Positions 36,578-44,841 of a DNA stretch of 64,000 nucleotides are shown in pieces. A program made the translations under genes and the position numbers. Each line of letters starts with the position of its first letter. The stretch's first letter is position 1. The stretch comes from Pelomonas candidula (GTDB lineage: Bacteria > Pseudomonadota > Gammaproteobacteria > Burkholderiales > Burkholderiaceae_C). The stretch lies in NCBI RefSeq assembly GCF_043555985.1, contig NZ_JBIGIC010000001.1, positions 124,001 to 188,000 of the forward strand, read 5' to 3'. The notes under the pieces are model-generated. The model searched no databases. It worked only from the letters and a program-made list of their open reading frames with translations, and was not told the DNA's origin.

Positions 36578-37141
36578 ATGCGTCTCCTCTTCTCCTTGCT
36601 GCTGATCGCCTCCACCGCCGCCCATGCCGAGGGCCTCTACATCGAGGGCGGCAGCCTCGCGCGCCGCTATGACCTCGGCGTGCCCGGCGCCACGTCGTCC
36701 GACTCGGCCAAGGGGCATTCGCTGTCCGGCACGCTGCGCCTGGGCTACGAGCTGGACGACCACTGGGCCGTCGAGGCCGGCTACGTCGGCCATGGCGCGC
36801 CGGGCTACGGCTACCGGCTCGGCACGCAGGACGGCCGGCTCACCAGCCACGGCCACTCCTGGCTGCTGGCCGGCCGCGGCACGCTGCCGTTGAACGAGCG
36901 CTTCGCCCTCGTCGGCCGGCTGGGCCTCGCGCGCAACCAGAGCAGCCTGACCGGCACCGGCGAGGCCGCCGGCCGCGCCACCAGCGGCTCGACGACGGCG
37001 CTGTACGCCAGCGCCGGCCTGCAGACGACACTCGCGCCCGGCTGGCAGCTCGGCGTGGCCTGGGAACACCTGGGCATGAGCCGCGAACACGGCGGCTCGG
37101 TCATCCACGGCATTTCCACCACGCTTCGCTACTCTTTCTGA
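36578..37141 (+). CDS. Small outer-membrane beta-barrel protein
   Basis: ATG 36578 gives 187 residues with a signal peptide (MRLLFSLLLIASTAAHA). Alternating beta strands end in TTLRYSF with a terminal Phe, as in small OmpX/OmpW-like barrels. It ends 1 bp before the response regulator start, suggesting an operon with the two-component system and a possible envelope-related output or input. Confidence 0.82.
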   Translation: MRLLFSLLLIASTAAHAEGLYIEGGSLARRYDLGVPGATSSDSAKGHSLSGTLRLGYELDDHWAVEAGYVGHGAPGYGYRLGTQDGRLTSHGHSWLLAGRGTLPLNERFALVGRLGLARNQSSLTGTGEAAGRATSGSTTALYASAGLQTTLAPGWQLGVAWEHLGMSREHGGSVIHGISTTLRYSF

Positions 37142-37798
37142 ATGCACCTGCTGCTGATCGAAGACGACCTGGACCTCGGCCGCGCGCTGCTCGCGGCGCT
37201 GCAGCTGCATGGCTTCAGCGTCGAGTGGTGGCGGCGCGCGGCGGACGCGCCGCCGCAGCTGGACGCGCTGCAGGCCGACGCGGTGCTGCTGGACCTGGGC
37301 CTGCCAGACGGCAGCGGCTTCGATCTGCTCGCGCGCTGGCGACGCCAGGGTTGCCGCGCGCCCATCCTCGTCATCACGGCCCAGGGCGCGCTGCAGGACC
37401 GGCTGGCCGGCCTGGATGCCGGCGCCGACGACTACCTCGTCAAGCCCTTCGCGACCGAGGAGCTGGTGTCGCGGCTGCGCGCCGTGCTGCGCCGCTGCGC
37501 GGCCCAGGCCAGCGAGGTCTGGACGCTGGGCGAACTGCGCATCCGCCCCGACGCGCGCACGGCCGAGCTGGCGGGCGACGCACTGGACCTGTCCCGACGC
37601 GAGTTCCAGCTGCTGCTGGAGCTCGCACGCGCGGCCGGCAAGGTCGTGCCCAAGAGCCAGATCGCGCAGAAGCTGGAGCCACTGGGCGAACCGCTGAACG
37701 CCGCGGCCATCGAGATGCATGTGTTCAACCTGCGCAAGAAGATCGGCCCCGAGCGCATCCGCACGACACGTGGCGTGGGCTACGCGCTGGTGGCATGA
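37142..37798 (+). CDS. OmpR-family response regulator
   Basis: This 218-residue protein has a receiver domain with acidic pocket E7-D8-D9, phosphoacceptor D51 (LLDLGLPDGSG) and K in DDYLVKPF, followed by a C-terminal winged helix (DLSRREFQLLLEL; IRTTRGVGYALVA). It resembles the QseB/PmrA group. The partner kinase begins 22 bp downstream. Confidence 0.95.
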   Translation: MHLLLIEDDLDLGRALLAALQLHGFSVEWWRRAADAPPQLDALQADAVLLDLGLPDGSGFDLLARWRRQGCRAPILVITAQGALQDRLAGLDAGADDYLVKPFATEELVSRLRAVLRRCAAQASEVWTLGELRIRPDARTAELAGDALDLSRREFQLLLELARAAGKVVPKSQIAQKLEPLGEPLNAAAIEMHVFNLRKKIGPERIRTTRGVGYALVA

Positions 37799-37820
37799 GT
37801 GCCGCGCGACAGGTGCATCC

Positions 37821-39194
37821 GTGAACGCGGCCTGGATTCGCCAGCCCAGCCTGATGCGCCGCACCGTGGCCGCGATGGCGCTGGCCTTCGTCCTCGTGCT
37901 GGCGGTGCTGCTGGTGCATGACTACCTGGAGACCCGCCAGTCCTACGTGCAGGACCTGGCCATCCACAACCGCGCCGAGCTGCTGGCACCCGAGCTGGCG
38001 GGGCTGGCCGACGCGACCGAGGCCGGGCGGCTGATGAGCTCGCTGGCCCGCATCAACGAGCGCTGGCGGGCCCGCACCGGGCAATCGCGCGGCCCGGTCA
38101 TCCACCAGCTGCGCGATGCGTCGGGCACGGTGCTCGCGGCCTACCCGGCCGACGCGGCCGATGCCTTCCCGGCCGGCCCCGAACCCGTTACACAGCGCGC
38201 CGTGCACGGGGCGGTGCACTGGGTCGTCACCCAGCCGGCCGGCCCGTGGACGCTGGTCATCGCCGAGCCGGCCGAGCCGCTGGCGCCGCTGCTATGGCGG
38301 CTGGCGGACGACATCCTCGACAAGCTCGTGCTCGCGCTGCCGCTGGTGCTGCTGCCGGTGGGCCTGGCGCTGTGGACGGGCCTGGCCCCGCTGCGCCGGC
38401 TGACGAAGGCGCTGGCCGCACGCGACCCGCAGGACCTGAGCCCGCTGGGCGTGCAGCCCCCGCACCGCGAGCTGCGCCCGCTGGCCGTCGCCTTCGAGCA
38501 CCTGCTGGCCCAGCTGCGTCGCCGCGTCGAGCGCGAGCGCCGCTTCGTGCAGGAGGCCGCGCACGAGCTGCGCACGCCGCTGGCTGCCGTGACGACACAG
38601 GCCCATGTGCTGGCCCACGCCGACACCGCCGAGGGCCGTGCACGCGCCGAGGCCGCGATGGTGCAGATGCTGCAGCGCGCCTCCCACCTCAGCCAGCAGC
38701 TGCTGGACCTGGCCGTGCTGGACGACGAGGCGCCGGCGCGCGCGCAGGCCGTCGACCTCGTGCCGCTGCTGGAGCAGGCGCTGGCCTCGGCCGGCGACAC
38801 CGCGGCCGCGCGCGGGCTGGAGCTGTCGCTGGATGCGCCCGACGCGCTGCCGGCCATGCTGCCGCTGGCAGCCTGGCAGTCAGTGCTGCACAACCTGCTG
38901 GACAACGCGCTGCGCTACGTGCCGTCCGGCGGGCGCATCGAGGTGGCGCTGAGACCGGTGGCCGACGGGCTGGAACTGCGCGTGGCCGACGACGGCCCCG
39001 GCCTGCCGCCCGAGTGGCGCGAACGCGCCTTCGACCGCTTCTGGCGCGCGCCCGGCCAGCAGGTCAGCGGCAGCGGCCTCGGCCTGTCCATCGTGCAGCA
39101 GGCCGCACGCCGGCTGGGCGGGCGCATCGCCGTCGAGGACGGGTTGGGGGGGCGCGGGATTGCCTTTGTTCTGTACGTCGCAAAGTCTGCTTAG
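37821..39194 (+). CDS. Sensor histidine kinase (QseC/PmrB-like)
   Basis: GTG 37821 gives 457 residues. TM1 (~13-32) is followed by a ~130-residue periplasmic sensor region, TM2 (~165-185) and a HAMP-like segment. The H-box is FVQEAAHELRTPLAAV, and the ATP-binding motifs are NLLDNALRYVP, DDGPGLPP and GSGLGLSIV. It phosphorylates the regulator encoded just upstream. No in-frame ATG gives a better N-terminus. Confidence 0.93.
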   Translation: MNAAWIRQPSLMRRTVAAMALAFVLVLAVLLVHDYLETRQSYVQDLAIHNRAELLAPELAGLADATEAGRLMSSLARINERWRARTGQSRGPVIHQLRDASGTVLAAYPADAADAFPAGPEPVTQRAVHGAVHWVVTQPAGPWTLVIAEPAEPLAPLLWRLADDILDKLVLALPLVLLPVGLALWTGLAPLRRLTKALAARDPQDLSPLGVQPPHRELRPLAVAFEHLLAQLRRRVERERRFVQEAAHELRTPLAAVTTQAHVLAHADTAEGRARAEAAMVQMLQRASHLSQQLLDLAVLDDEAPARAQAVDLVPLLEQALASAGDTAAARGLELSLDAPDALPAMLPLAAWQSVLHNLLDNALRYVPSGGRIEVALRPVADGLELRVADDGPGLPPEWRERAFDRFWRAPGQQVSGSGLGLSIVQQAARRLGGRIAVEDGLGGRGIAFVLYVAKSA

Positions 39195-39224
39195 GATCGG
39201 GCCATCCACCGGAGGAACCTTTCC

Positions 39225-39656
39225 ATGTCCGACCCCGCCGACCTCAGGCAGTACGCACGCACCGACTTCCTGGCCGCCCAGCACGACGCCGATTCGCTGC
39301 CGGGCTGGGTCTTCAAACCGGTGCAGTTCAGCCAGGGCCCGGCCGGCCTGGTGCTGAACATGAGCGACGGCGGCCTGCAGGTGCTGACCAGCGCCGCCGA
39401 ACCGCTGACCGACGACAAGTACGAGGTCGTGCTGCTGCTGGGTCGCGCCGACGTCGATTCGGACGACGAGCAGGTGTCGTGGTTCAACGGCGTCGTGGAG
39501 CGCAAGTGGTCGCGCCCCGTGCCGCGCATGGGCGTGCTGCACGGCATGAGCTTCACGGCTCGCAACTCCACGGCCGAGCAGTTCCTGGCCGGCCACGCCG
39601 CGGCGCTGGAAGCCGGCCAGTGGGTGCGCTGCGTACTGCTCAAAGTAACCAAGTGA
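39225..39656 (+). CDS. PilZ-like domain protein
   Basis: This 143-residue soluble protein carries LNMSDGGLQVLTSA, resembling the D/NxSxxG part of PilZ domains, but the N-terminal RxxxR c-di-GMP motif is weak (RTDFLAA). It may be a degenerate PilZ. It stands alone, 30 bp after the kinase gene. Confidence 0.55.
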   Translation: MSDPADLRQYARTDFLAAQHDADSLPGWVFKPVQFSQGPAGLVLNMSDGGLQVLTSAAEPLTDDKYEVVLLLGRADVDSDDEQVSWFNGVVERKWSRPVPRMGVLHGMSFTARNSTAEQFLAGHAAALEAGQWVRCVLLKVTK

Positions 39657-39678
39657 CGGCCGTGGCAGGATGCGCGCC

Positions 39679-40029
39679 ATGAGCGCCGCCCTGCCCCCAC
39701 CTCCCTACTACGCCGTCATCTTCACGAGCCAGCGCACGGCTGCTGACCAAGGTTATGGCGACATGGCCGACCGCATGGTGGCGCTGGCGGCCGAACAGCC
39801 GGGCTACCTGGGCGTCGAGAGCGCCCGCGGCGAGGACGGCCTCGGCATCACCGTCTCCTACTGGCGCAGCACCGACGACATCGCCGCCTGGCGCCGCAAC
39901 GCGGAGCACAAGATCGCCCGCGACACCGGCCGCAGCGACTGGTACCAGCACTACACGCTGCGCATTGCGCGCGTCGAGCGCGCCTACGCCTGGGAACGGG
40001 CCGACGGCGCCAAGGACCCGCAGGCATGA
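39679..40029 (+). CDS. Antibiotic-biosynthesis-monooxygenase (ABM) domain protein
   Basis: ATG 39679 is preceded by AGGA and gives 116 residues (ATG 39670 is also in frame). It is a single ABM ferredoxin-like domain: YYAVIFTSQRT, GYLGVESARGEDGLGITVSYWRS and HKIARDTGRSDWYQHY. The family includes small heme- or quinone-processing monooxygenases. The substrate is unknown. Confidence 0.85.
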   Translation: MSAALPPPPYYAVIFTSQRTAADQGYGDMADRMVALAAEQPGYLGVESARGEDGLGITVSYWRSTDDIAAWRRNAEHKIARDTGRSDWYQHYTLRIARVERAYAWERADGAKDPQA

Positions 40030-40068
40030 GCCGCGCAGCGCCGGGCCGCCCCAGGCAAGCGTCGGTCC

Positions 40069-40085
40069 CCTCGGGGGACCGCTCG
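40069..40085. repeat. Palindromic GTCCCC/GGGGAC repeat element
   Basis: The short hairpin GGTCCCC-TC-GGGGGACC lies between the ABM gene and the small membrane gene. A related unit (GTCCCC-cga-GGGGAC) occurs at 41513-41527, beside a larger hairpin. The similar wording suggests an interspersed REP-like family. Confidence 0.5.
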
Positions 40086-40111
40086 ACCTACTCGTCGAGC
40101 AAGGGGCTGAC

Positions 40112-40498
40112 ATGAACGGCTGGGTCGGCGCGGGGCTGGCGCTGGTCGCCCTGGTCCTCGGCGGCGTGCTGCTGGGCTGGCAGGGCGTTATCTTTGCGAC
40201 GACGGGTGTCGTCTTCTGGCTGCTGCTGCAGATCACGCGGCTGATGCGAGTCATGAAGCAGGCCGGCGCCGCGCCGATGGGATCGGTGGCCAACGCCGTC
40301 ATGCTCGCCAGCAAGCTGCACGCCGGCATGAAGCTGATCGACCTGATCACGCTGACCGGCAGCCTCGGCGTGAAGCAGGCCGCCGAGACTTATCGCTGGT
40401 GCGACGCTGGCGGCGACGCGGTGGAAGTGGTGTTGCGCAAAGGCAGGCTCGCCGAGTGGCGGCTGGTCCGGGCGGACGAAGCGCCGGGCTCTTCGTAA
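40112..40498 (+). CDS. Small membrane protein, function unknown
   Basis: ATG 40112 gives 128 residues with two adjacent N-terminal helices (about 5-20 and 22-42) and a cytosolic C-terminal part (IDLITLTGSLGVKQAAETYRW). I do not recognise a characterised family. It ends 36 bp before ilvE and may be transcribed with it. Confidence 0.65.
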   Translation: MNGWVGAGLALVALVLGGVLLGWQGVIFATTGVVFWLLLQITRLMRVMKQAGAAPMGSVANAVMLASKLHAGMKLIDLITLTGSLGVKQAAETYRWCDAGGDAVEVVLRKGRLAEWRLVRADEAPGSS

Positions 40499-40534
40499 AA
40501 TCGCCGTTTTTCTGACCCGCACCTGGAGTACCCG

Positions 40535-41467
40535 ATGGTTCCCGCCCCCCTGCACGACCGCGACGGCAAGATCTGGATGGACGGCGAGCTCGTCGACTGG
40601 CGCGACGCCAAGATCCACGTGCTGACCCACACCCTGCACTACGGCTGCGGCGCCTTCGAGGGCGTGCGCGCCTACGACACCGTCAACGGCACCGCCATCT
40701 TCCGCCTGCAGGAGCACACGCTGCGCCTGCTCAACAGCGGCAAGATCCTGCGCATGAAGGTGCCTTTCTCGGCTGAACAGATCAACGAGGCGCAGCGCGC
40801 CGTCGTCAAGGCCAACAACCTGAAGAGCGCCTACATCCGCCCGCTGATCTGGATCGGCTCCGAGAAGCTGGGCGTCAGCCCCAAGGGCAACCAGGTGCAC
40901 CTGATGGTGGCCGCGTGGAGCTGGGGCGCCTACCTCGGCGAGGACGGCATGAAGCGCGGCATCCGCGTGAAGACCAGCTCCTACACGCGCCACCACGTCA
41001 ACATCACGATGACGCAGGCCAAGACGGTGTCCAACTACACCAACTCCATCCTGGCCAACATGGAAGCCACGGAAGACGGCTACGACGAGGCGCTGCTGCT
41101 GGACGCGTCCGGCTTCGTCTCCGAAGGCGCGGGCGAGAACCTGTTCGTCATCAAGGGCGGCGTCGTCTACACGCCCGACCTGTCGGCCGGCGCGCTCAAC
41201 GGCATCACCCGCAACACCATCTTCGCGATCTGCCAGGACCTGGGCCTGAAGCTGGTCGAGAAGCGCATCACCCGCGACGAGGTCTACATCTCGGACGAGG
41301 CCTTCTTCACCGGCACCGCCGCCGAAGTGACGCCCATCCGCGAACTGGACCGCATCGAGATCGGCAGCGGCTCGCGCGGCCCCATCACCGAGAAGATCCA
41401 GTCGGCCTTCTTCGACATCGTCAACGGCCGCAACCCCAAGTACGCCGAGTGGCTGACGTCAGTTTGA
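40535..41467 (+). CDS. ilvE: Branched-chain amino acid aminotransferase
   Basis: This 310-residue fold-type IV PLP enzyme begins with DRDGKIWMDGELVDWRDAKIHVLTHTLHYG, the IlvE N-terminus. The PLP lysine region is TMTQAKTVSNYTNSI, and the EAxxxGGAEN-type motif is seen as FVSEGAGENLFV. It performs the last step of Ile/Leu/Val synthesis. The length matches the family. Confidence 0.95.
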   Translation: MVPAPLHDRDGKIWMDGELVDWRDAKIHVLTHTLHYGCGAFEGVRAYDTVNGTAIFRLQEHTLRLLNSGKILRMKVPFSAEQINEAQRAVVKANNLKSAYIRPLIWIGSEKLGVSPKGNQVHLMVAAWSWGAYLGEDGMKRGIRVKTSSYTRHHVNITMTQAKTVSNYTNSILANMEATEDGYDEALLLDASGFVSEGAGENLFVIKGGVVYTPDLSAGALNGITRNTIFAICQDLGLKLVEKRITRDEVYISDEAFFTGTAAEVTPIRELDRIEIGSGSRGPITEKIQSAFFDIVNGRNPKYAEWLTSV

Positions 41468-41512
41468 CCCCTCGCCCAGTCTCGCGTCGCTGCATGCGCG
41501 CGAGTCTGGTCG

Positions 41513-41562
41513 GTCCCCCGAGGGGACGGCGACGCGTTCGGCATTGAGCCGAACGCGTCGCC
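41513..41562. repeat. Double hairpin between ilvE and the zf-CHCC gene
   Basis: GTCCCC-cga-GGGGAC (41513-41527) is followed at once by a perfect 15-bp stem, GGCGACGCGTTCGGC / GCCGAACGCGTCGCC, with loop ATTGA (41528-41562). There is no T-tract, so it is not a standard terminator. It may be a REP-like repeat or an RNA stability hairpin. Confidence 0.7.
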
Positions 41563-41640
41563 AGCACGGGCCGGCTTGGGAGCGGCCCGGCGCTCGGCCC
41601 GAAAAATTCGCGTCGCGAAACGGACAATTGAGAGAACGCC

Positions 41641-41856
41641 ATGAGCATCACCATCCAAGCCCCCGCCACCGTCGAAGTGACCGCCAAGGACTGCAACGAC
41701 AACGGCACCGTCTTCTGCCCCAACCCCAAGATGGCGCTGTGGAGCAACCATCCCAAGGTCTTCATCGACCTGAGCCACGACGGCCAGGGCCAATGCCCGT
41801 ACTGTGGCACGGCCTACAAGCTGAAGGCCGGCGAGGTGCTCCCGAGCGGGCACTGA
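41641..41856 (+). CDS. zf-CHCC zinc-finger protein (NDUFS6-like)
   Basis: This 71-residue protein has C...H...CxxC zinc ligands (FCPNPKMALWSNHPKVFIDL, then CPYCGTAYKL), the zf-CHCC family also found in mitochondrial complex I subunit NDUFS6. Standalone bacterial members are of uncertain role. It lies between ilvE and an NTF2-like gene in a same-strand series. Confidence 0.88.
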   Translation: MSITIQAPATVEVTAKDCNDNGTVFCPNPKMALWSNHPKVFIDLSHDGQGQCPYCGTAYKLKAGEVLPSGH

Positions 41857-41860
41857 TTCC

Positions 41861-42316
41861 ATGTCCCGCTCCCGCGCGCAACAGGCCGCGCTGCTGGCGT
41901 CGCCCGACGACACCGAGGCCCAGTTCTACGAAGCCTTGCAGCACGCCGACCTCGACCACCTGATGGCCCTGTGGGCCGACGACGACGAGGTTGCCTGCGT
42001 GCACCCGGGCGGCCCGCGCATCGTGGGGCTGCCGGCCATCCGCGCGGCGTTCATGGCCGTCTTCGAGCGCGGCCCCGTGCACACGCACCCCGAGCGGGTG
42101 CGGCGGCTCGTCAGTGGAGACTGCGCCATCCACCACGTGCTGGAGCGCGTGCAGCTGCACGCCGAGGCCGGCCAGGCCGCGCCGACGTCCTGGGTCATCG
42201 CGACCAACGTCTACCTGAAGACCGCACTGGGCTGGCGCCTCGTGCTGCACCACGCCAGCCCGGGCAACGCAGGCGACGTCCAGGAGCTCGTCGCGGACGC
42301 CGGCACGCTGCACTGA
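41861..42316 (+). CDS. SnoaL/NTF2-like domain protein
   Basis: This 151-residue cone-shaped NTF2-like domain shows TEAQFYEALQHADLDHLMALW near the N-terminus and VIATNVYLKTALGWRLVLHH at the C-terminus, as in DUF4440/SnoaL_3 proteins. The role is unknown. Its stop overlaps the following hydrolase start (TGATG), so the pair is coupled. Confidence 0.8.
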   Translation: MSRSRAQQAALLASPDDTEAQFYEALQHADLDHLMALWADDDEVACVHPGGPRIVGLPAIRAAFMAVFERGPVHTHPERVRRLVSGDCAIHHVLERVQLHAEAGQAAPTSWVIATNVYLKTALGWRLVLHHASPGNAGDVQELVADAGTLH

Positions 42317-43281
42317 TGCAGTACCGCGCGCCTCGATGGCTGCCCGGCGGTCATCTGCAGACCATCTGGCCCGCGCTGTTCAGCCGCCAGCACGACGGCG
42401 AGCCGCCGAGCTGGACGCGCGAGCGCTGGGACACGCCGGACGGCGACTTCATCGACGTCGACTTCCTCGCCGATGCACCAGCCGGCGCGCCGCTGTTCGT
42501 CCTCTTCCACGGCCTCGAAGGCGATCGCACCAGCCACTCCAGCGTCGCCTTCGCCAGCGCCGCCCGCGCGTGCGGCTGGGCGATGGCGCTGCCCAACTTC
42601 CGCGGCTGCTCGGGCGAACTGAACCGCGCGCCGCGGGCCTACCACTCGGGCGACTACGAGGAGGTCGGCTGGATCTTGCAGCGCCTGCGCGAGCGCCACG
42701 GCGCGCCGCTCGTCGTGGCGGGCGTGTCCCTGGGCGGCAACGCGCTGCTGCGCTGGGCCGAGGAAGCCGGCGCCGCGGCCGCGCACACGGCCCACGCTGT
42801 CTGCTCCATCTGCTCGCCCATCGACCTCGCCGCCGCCGGCGCGGCCATCGACCGCGGCTTCAACAAGCAGGTCTACGCGCGCCGCTTCCTGCGCACGATG
42901 ATCCCCAAGGCGCTGCGCAAGCTGCAGCAGCACCCCGGCCTGTTCGATGGCGAGCGGCTCAAGCGCGCCTCGACCATCTACGAGTTCGACAACCTCTTCA
43001 CCGCACCGCTGCACGGCTTCCGCAACACCGAGGACTACTGGACCCGAGCGGCGGCCAAGCCGCACCTGCACCGCATCCGCATCCCGGCGCTGGTGCTGAA
43101 CGCGCGCAACGACCCCTTCGTTCCAGGCCACAGCCTGCCGCATGCCGCCGAAGTGGGGGCTTATGTGACACTCTGGCAGCCGGGTCACGGAGGCCATGTC
43201 GGCTTCCCCGCGGGCCCGCTCCCAGGCCATCTGCTGACCATGCCCGAGCAGGTCTGCGACTGGTTGTCGAAGCAACGCTGA
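42316..43281 (+). CDS. Alpha/beta hydrolase, YheT family
   Basis: ATG 42316 gives 321 residues. The YheT/ABHD1 start is APRWLPGGHLQTIWPALFSR, the oxyanion HG is in LFHGLEGD, the nucleophile is in VAGVSLGGNALLRW and the catalytic histidine is in PGHGGHVGFP. Family members are esterases or lipases of unknown natural substrate. Translational overlap with the NTF2-like gene suggests a shared transcript from ilvE onward. Confidence 0.9.
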   Translation: MQYRAPRWLPGGHLQTIWPALFSRQHDGEPPSWTRERWDTPDGDFIDVDFLADAPAGAPLFVLFHGLEGDRTSHSSVAFASAARACGWAMALPNFRGCSGELNRAPRAYHSGDYEEVGWILQRLRERHGAPLVVAGVSLGGNALLRWAEEAGAAAAHTAHAVCSICSPIDLAAAGAAIDRGFNKQVYARRFLRTMIPKALRKLQQHPGLFDGERLKRASTIYEFDNLFTAPLHGFRNTEDYWTRAAAKPHLHRIRIPALVLNARNDPFVPGHSLPHAAEVGAYVTLWQPGHGGHVGFPAGPLPGHLLTMPEQVCDWLSKQR

Positions 43282-43293
43282 AGGACGCGCTCG

Positions 43294-43809
43294 ATGGATG
43301 ACATCGTTCAGGCCGCTTTGAAGAAGTGGCCCAACGTGCCCCACTGCTACGGCTGGCTGGCGCTGGACGCGCGCGGCGACTGGTACATGCGCGACGACCG
43401 CATCCAGCGCGCCGGCCCCTTCCCGCGCGTGAAGGGTAGCCGCATCGACCACGACAAGCTGCTCGCCTTCATCGGCCGCAACTACGACGTCGACGAGCGC
43501 GGCGCGTGGTTCTTCCAGAACGGCCCGCAGCGCGTCTACGTCGAGCTGGAGGTTACGCCCTGGGTCTGGCGCCTGCAGCCCGACGGCAGCGTGCTGAGCC
43601 ACACCGGCCGCGAGGCCCGTGTCGAGTCTGCCTGGCTGGACGAGGCCGGCCACCTCTACCTGCAGACCGACCTGGGCCTGGGCCTCGTGCACACGCAGGA
43701 CATGGGCCTGGCTGCCGACGCCATCGAGGCCGGCCGCTGGACGCCGCAGGACTGCATCGCCGCCAAGCTGCCGGCCACCCACCGCTTCCAGCGTCGACCG
43801 CACGCCTGA
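43294..43809 (+). CDS. Conserved DUF protein, function unknown
   Basis: This 171-residue soluble protein (starts MDDIVQAALKKWPNVPHCYGWL) contains WYMRDDR, a GAWFFQNGPQRVYVELE segment and several conserved Trp. It has the look of a beta-proteobacterial DUF often found after hydrolase genes, but I cannot name the family with certainty. It begins 12 bp after the YheT-type gene, so it is probably in the same operon. Confidence 0.75.
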   Translation: MDDIVQAALKKWPNVPHCYGWLALDARGDWYMRDDRIQRAGPFPRVKGSRIDHDKLLAFIGRNYDVDERGAWFFQNGPQRVYVELEVTPWVWRLQPDGSVLSHTGREARVESAWLDEAGHLYLQTDLGLGLVHTQDMGLAADAIEAGRWTPQDCIAAKLPATHRFQRRPHA

Positions 43810-43819
43810 TCCGGGCATG

Positions 43820-43843
43820 AAAAAGCCCGCACGCGGCGGGCTT
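43820..43843 (-). terminator. Terminator of the cytochrome c gene
   Basis: On the reverse strand an 8-bp stem (AAGCCCGC / GCGGGCTT) with a 5-nt loop is followed by five T. It sits between the convergent DUF gene and the cytochrome gene and may also act on the plus strand. Confidence 0.85.
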
Positions 43844-43864
43844 CATCGAGCGGGGCGCTGACGC

Positions 43865-44404
43865 TCAGTTCGCAGCCGAGGCCGCCGGTGCCGGTGCCTT
43901 GGGCTCGTCGAACTTGGCGCCCCCCTGATTGGCCATGTAGACGACCGCGCGATGGATCTCGAATTCGCTGAACTCGCCGCCGCCCTGGGCCGGCATGCTG
44001 TTCTTGCCCTTCAGCGCGGAGTTCAGCAGCGCCTCGACGCCGGTCTTGATGCGCGGGCCCCAGGCGGCGGCATCGCCCAGCTTGGGCGCGCCCAGCGCGC
44101 CGGTGGCGTGGCAGGTGGAGCACTGCGCCTGGAAGACCTGCTCGCCGGTCTTCAGCGACGCGGCGTCGTTGGCATCCTTGACCTCGACATGGCCCACCGG
44201 CGCGATGCGCCCGGCGACGGCCTCACCCTCCAGCGCGCCCGTGCCGGCGGCAGGCTTGGTCGCCGTGCTCACGTAGTTGGCCAGCATGATGATGATGACC
44301 ACCGGCACCACGAAGGCGAACAGCACGGCCCAGGCGAGTTGCTTGGGAGTCTTGATCGGGCCGGTGTGGGCGTCGTCGTGGTCGTGATCGTGGCTGGCGC
44401 TCAT
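43865..44404 (-). CDS. Membrane-anchored cytochrome c5-family protein
   Basis: This 179-residue protein has a His/Asp-rich cytosolic start (MSASHDHDHDDAH) and one membrane helix (~25-45, VLFAFVVPVVIIIMLANYV). A class I cytochrome c domain follows with heme site CSTCH (~94-98) and an axial Met in NSMPAQGG. It carries electrons at the outer face of the inner membrane, probably in the respiratory chain. Confidence 0.92.
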   Translation of the reverse strand: MSASHDHDHDDAHTGPIKTPKQLAWAVLFAFVVPVVIIIMLANYVSTATKPAAGTGALEGEAVAGRIAPVGHVEVKDANDAASLKTGEQVFQAQCSTCHATGALGAPKLGDAAAWGPRIKTGVEALLNSALKGKNSMPAQGGGEFSEFEIHRAVVYMANQGGAKFDEPKAPAPAASAAN

Positions 44405-44540
44405 GGATTCCTCTTGGTGATCCTCGTCGGTCTTTTTCTCGCGCCACTACGGCGCGGGGGCACGTAAAACCGGCGAATTATAGGCAGCCCCCTCGAGCAC
44501 TCCGGGGCGGTAGAACCCCGCTGTTAGAATGCGCGGCTTC

Positions 44541-44616
44541 GCGCCCGTAGCTCAATGGATAGAGTACTGCCCTCCGAAGGCAGGGGTTGTTGGTTCGATC
44601 CCAACCGGGCGCGCCA
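44541..44616 (+). tRNA. tRNA-Arg (anticodon CCG)
   Basis: A complete 76-nt cloverleaf: acceptor stem GCGCCCG / CGGGCGC with G discriminator and encoded CCA, D-loop AGCTCAATGGATAGAGT, anticodon stem-loop CTGCC-CTCCGAA-GGCAG (anticodon CCG, reads CGG), and T-loop GGTTCGATCCC. TAGAAT at 44525-44530 is a plausible -10 box. A strong hairpin follows. Confidence 0.97.
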
Positions 44617-44622
44617 GACATG

Positions 44623-44656
44623 AAAAGCACCTGGCTTCGCGGCCAGGTGCTTTTTC
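44623..44656 (+). terminator. Terminator after tRNA-Arg
   Basis: A perfect 13-bp stem (44623-44635 with 44642-44654, core GCACCTGGC/GCCAGGTGC) with loop TTCGCG is followed by T residues. It begins 6 bp after the encoded CCA end of the tRNA. Confidence 0.93.
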
Positions 44657-44692
44657 TTTGCCGGCATCACAACTCGCCCCGCTCGCACTCTC

Positions 44693-44712
44693 GACAGGTG
44701 CAGGCACCTGTC
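44693..44712. repeat. 9-bp inverted repeat, possible operator
   Basis: GACAGGTGC-AG-GCACCTGTC is a perfect palindrome in the non-coding stretch between the tRNA terminator and the sedolisin gene terminator. No gene starts here, so an operator role is doubtful. Confidence 0.35.
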
Positions 44713-44778
44713 AGTCGCCGGGCCGAGAAGCCCGGTTCCCCGAGCAGCCACCGCGACTAACGCCACACGAGCCCAGCG

Positions 44779-44808
44779 AAAAAAAAGGGCGGCACGATGG
44801 CCGCCCTT
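44779..44808 (-). terminator. Terminator of the sedolisin gene
   Basis: On the reverse strand a 9-bp stem (AAGGGCGGC / GCCGCCCTT) with a 6-nt loop is followed by a run of T. It lies 33 bp after the protease stop. Confidence 0.93.
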
Positions 44809-44841
44809 GGGTTGTGGTCGGGCGAACCCGATGCGCGCTGG

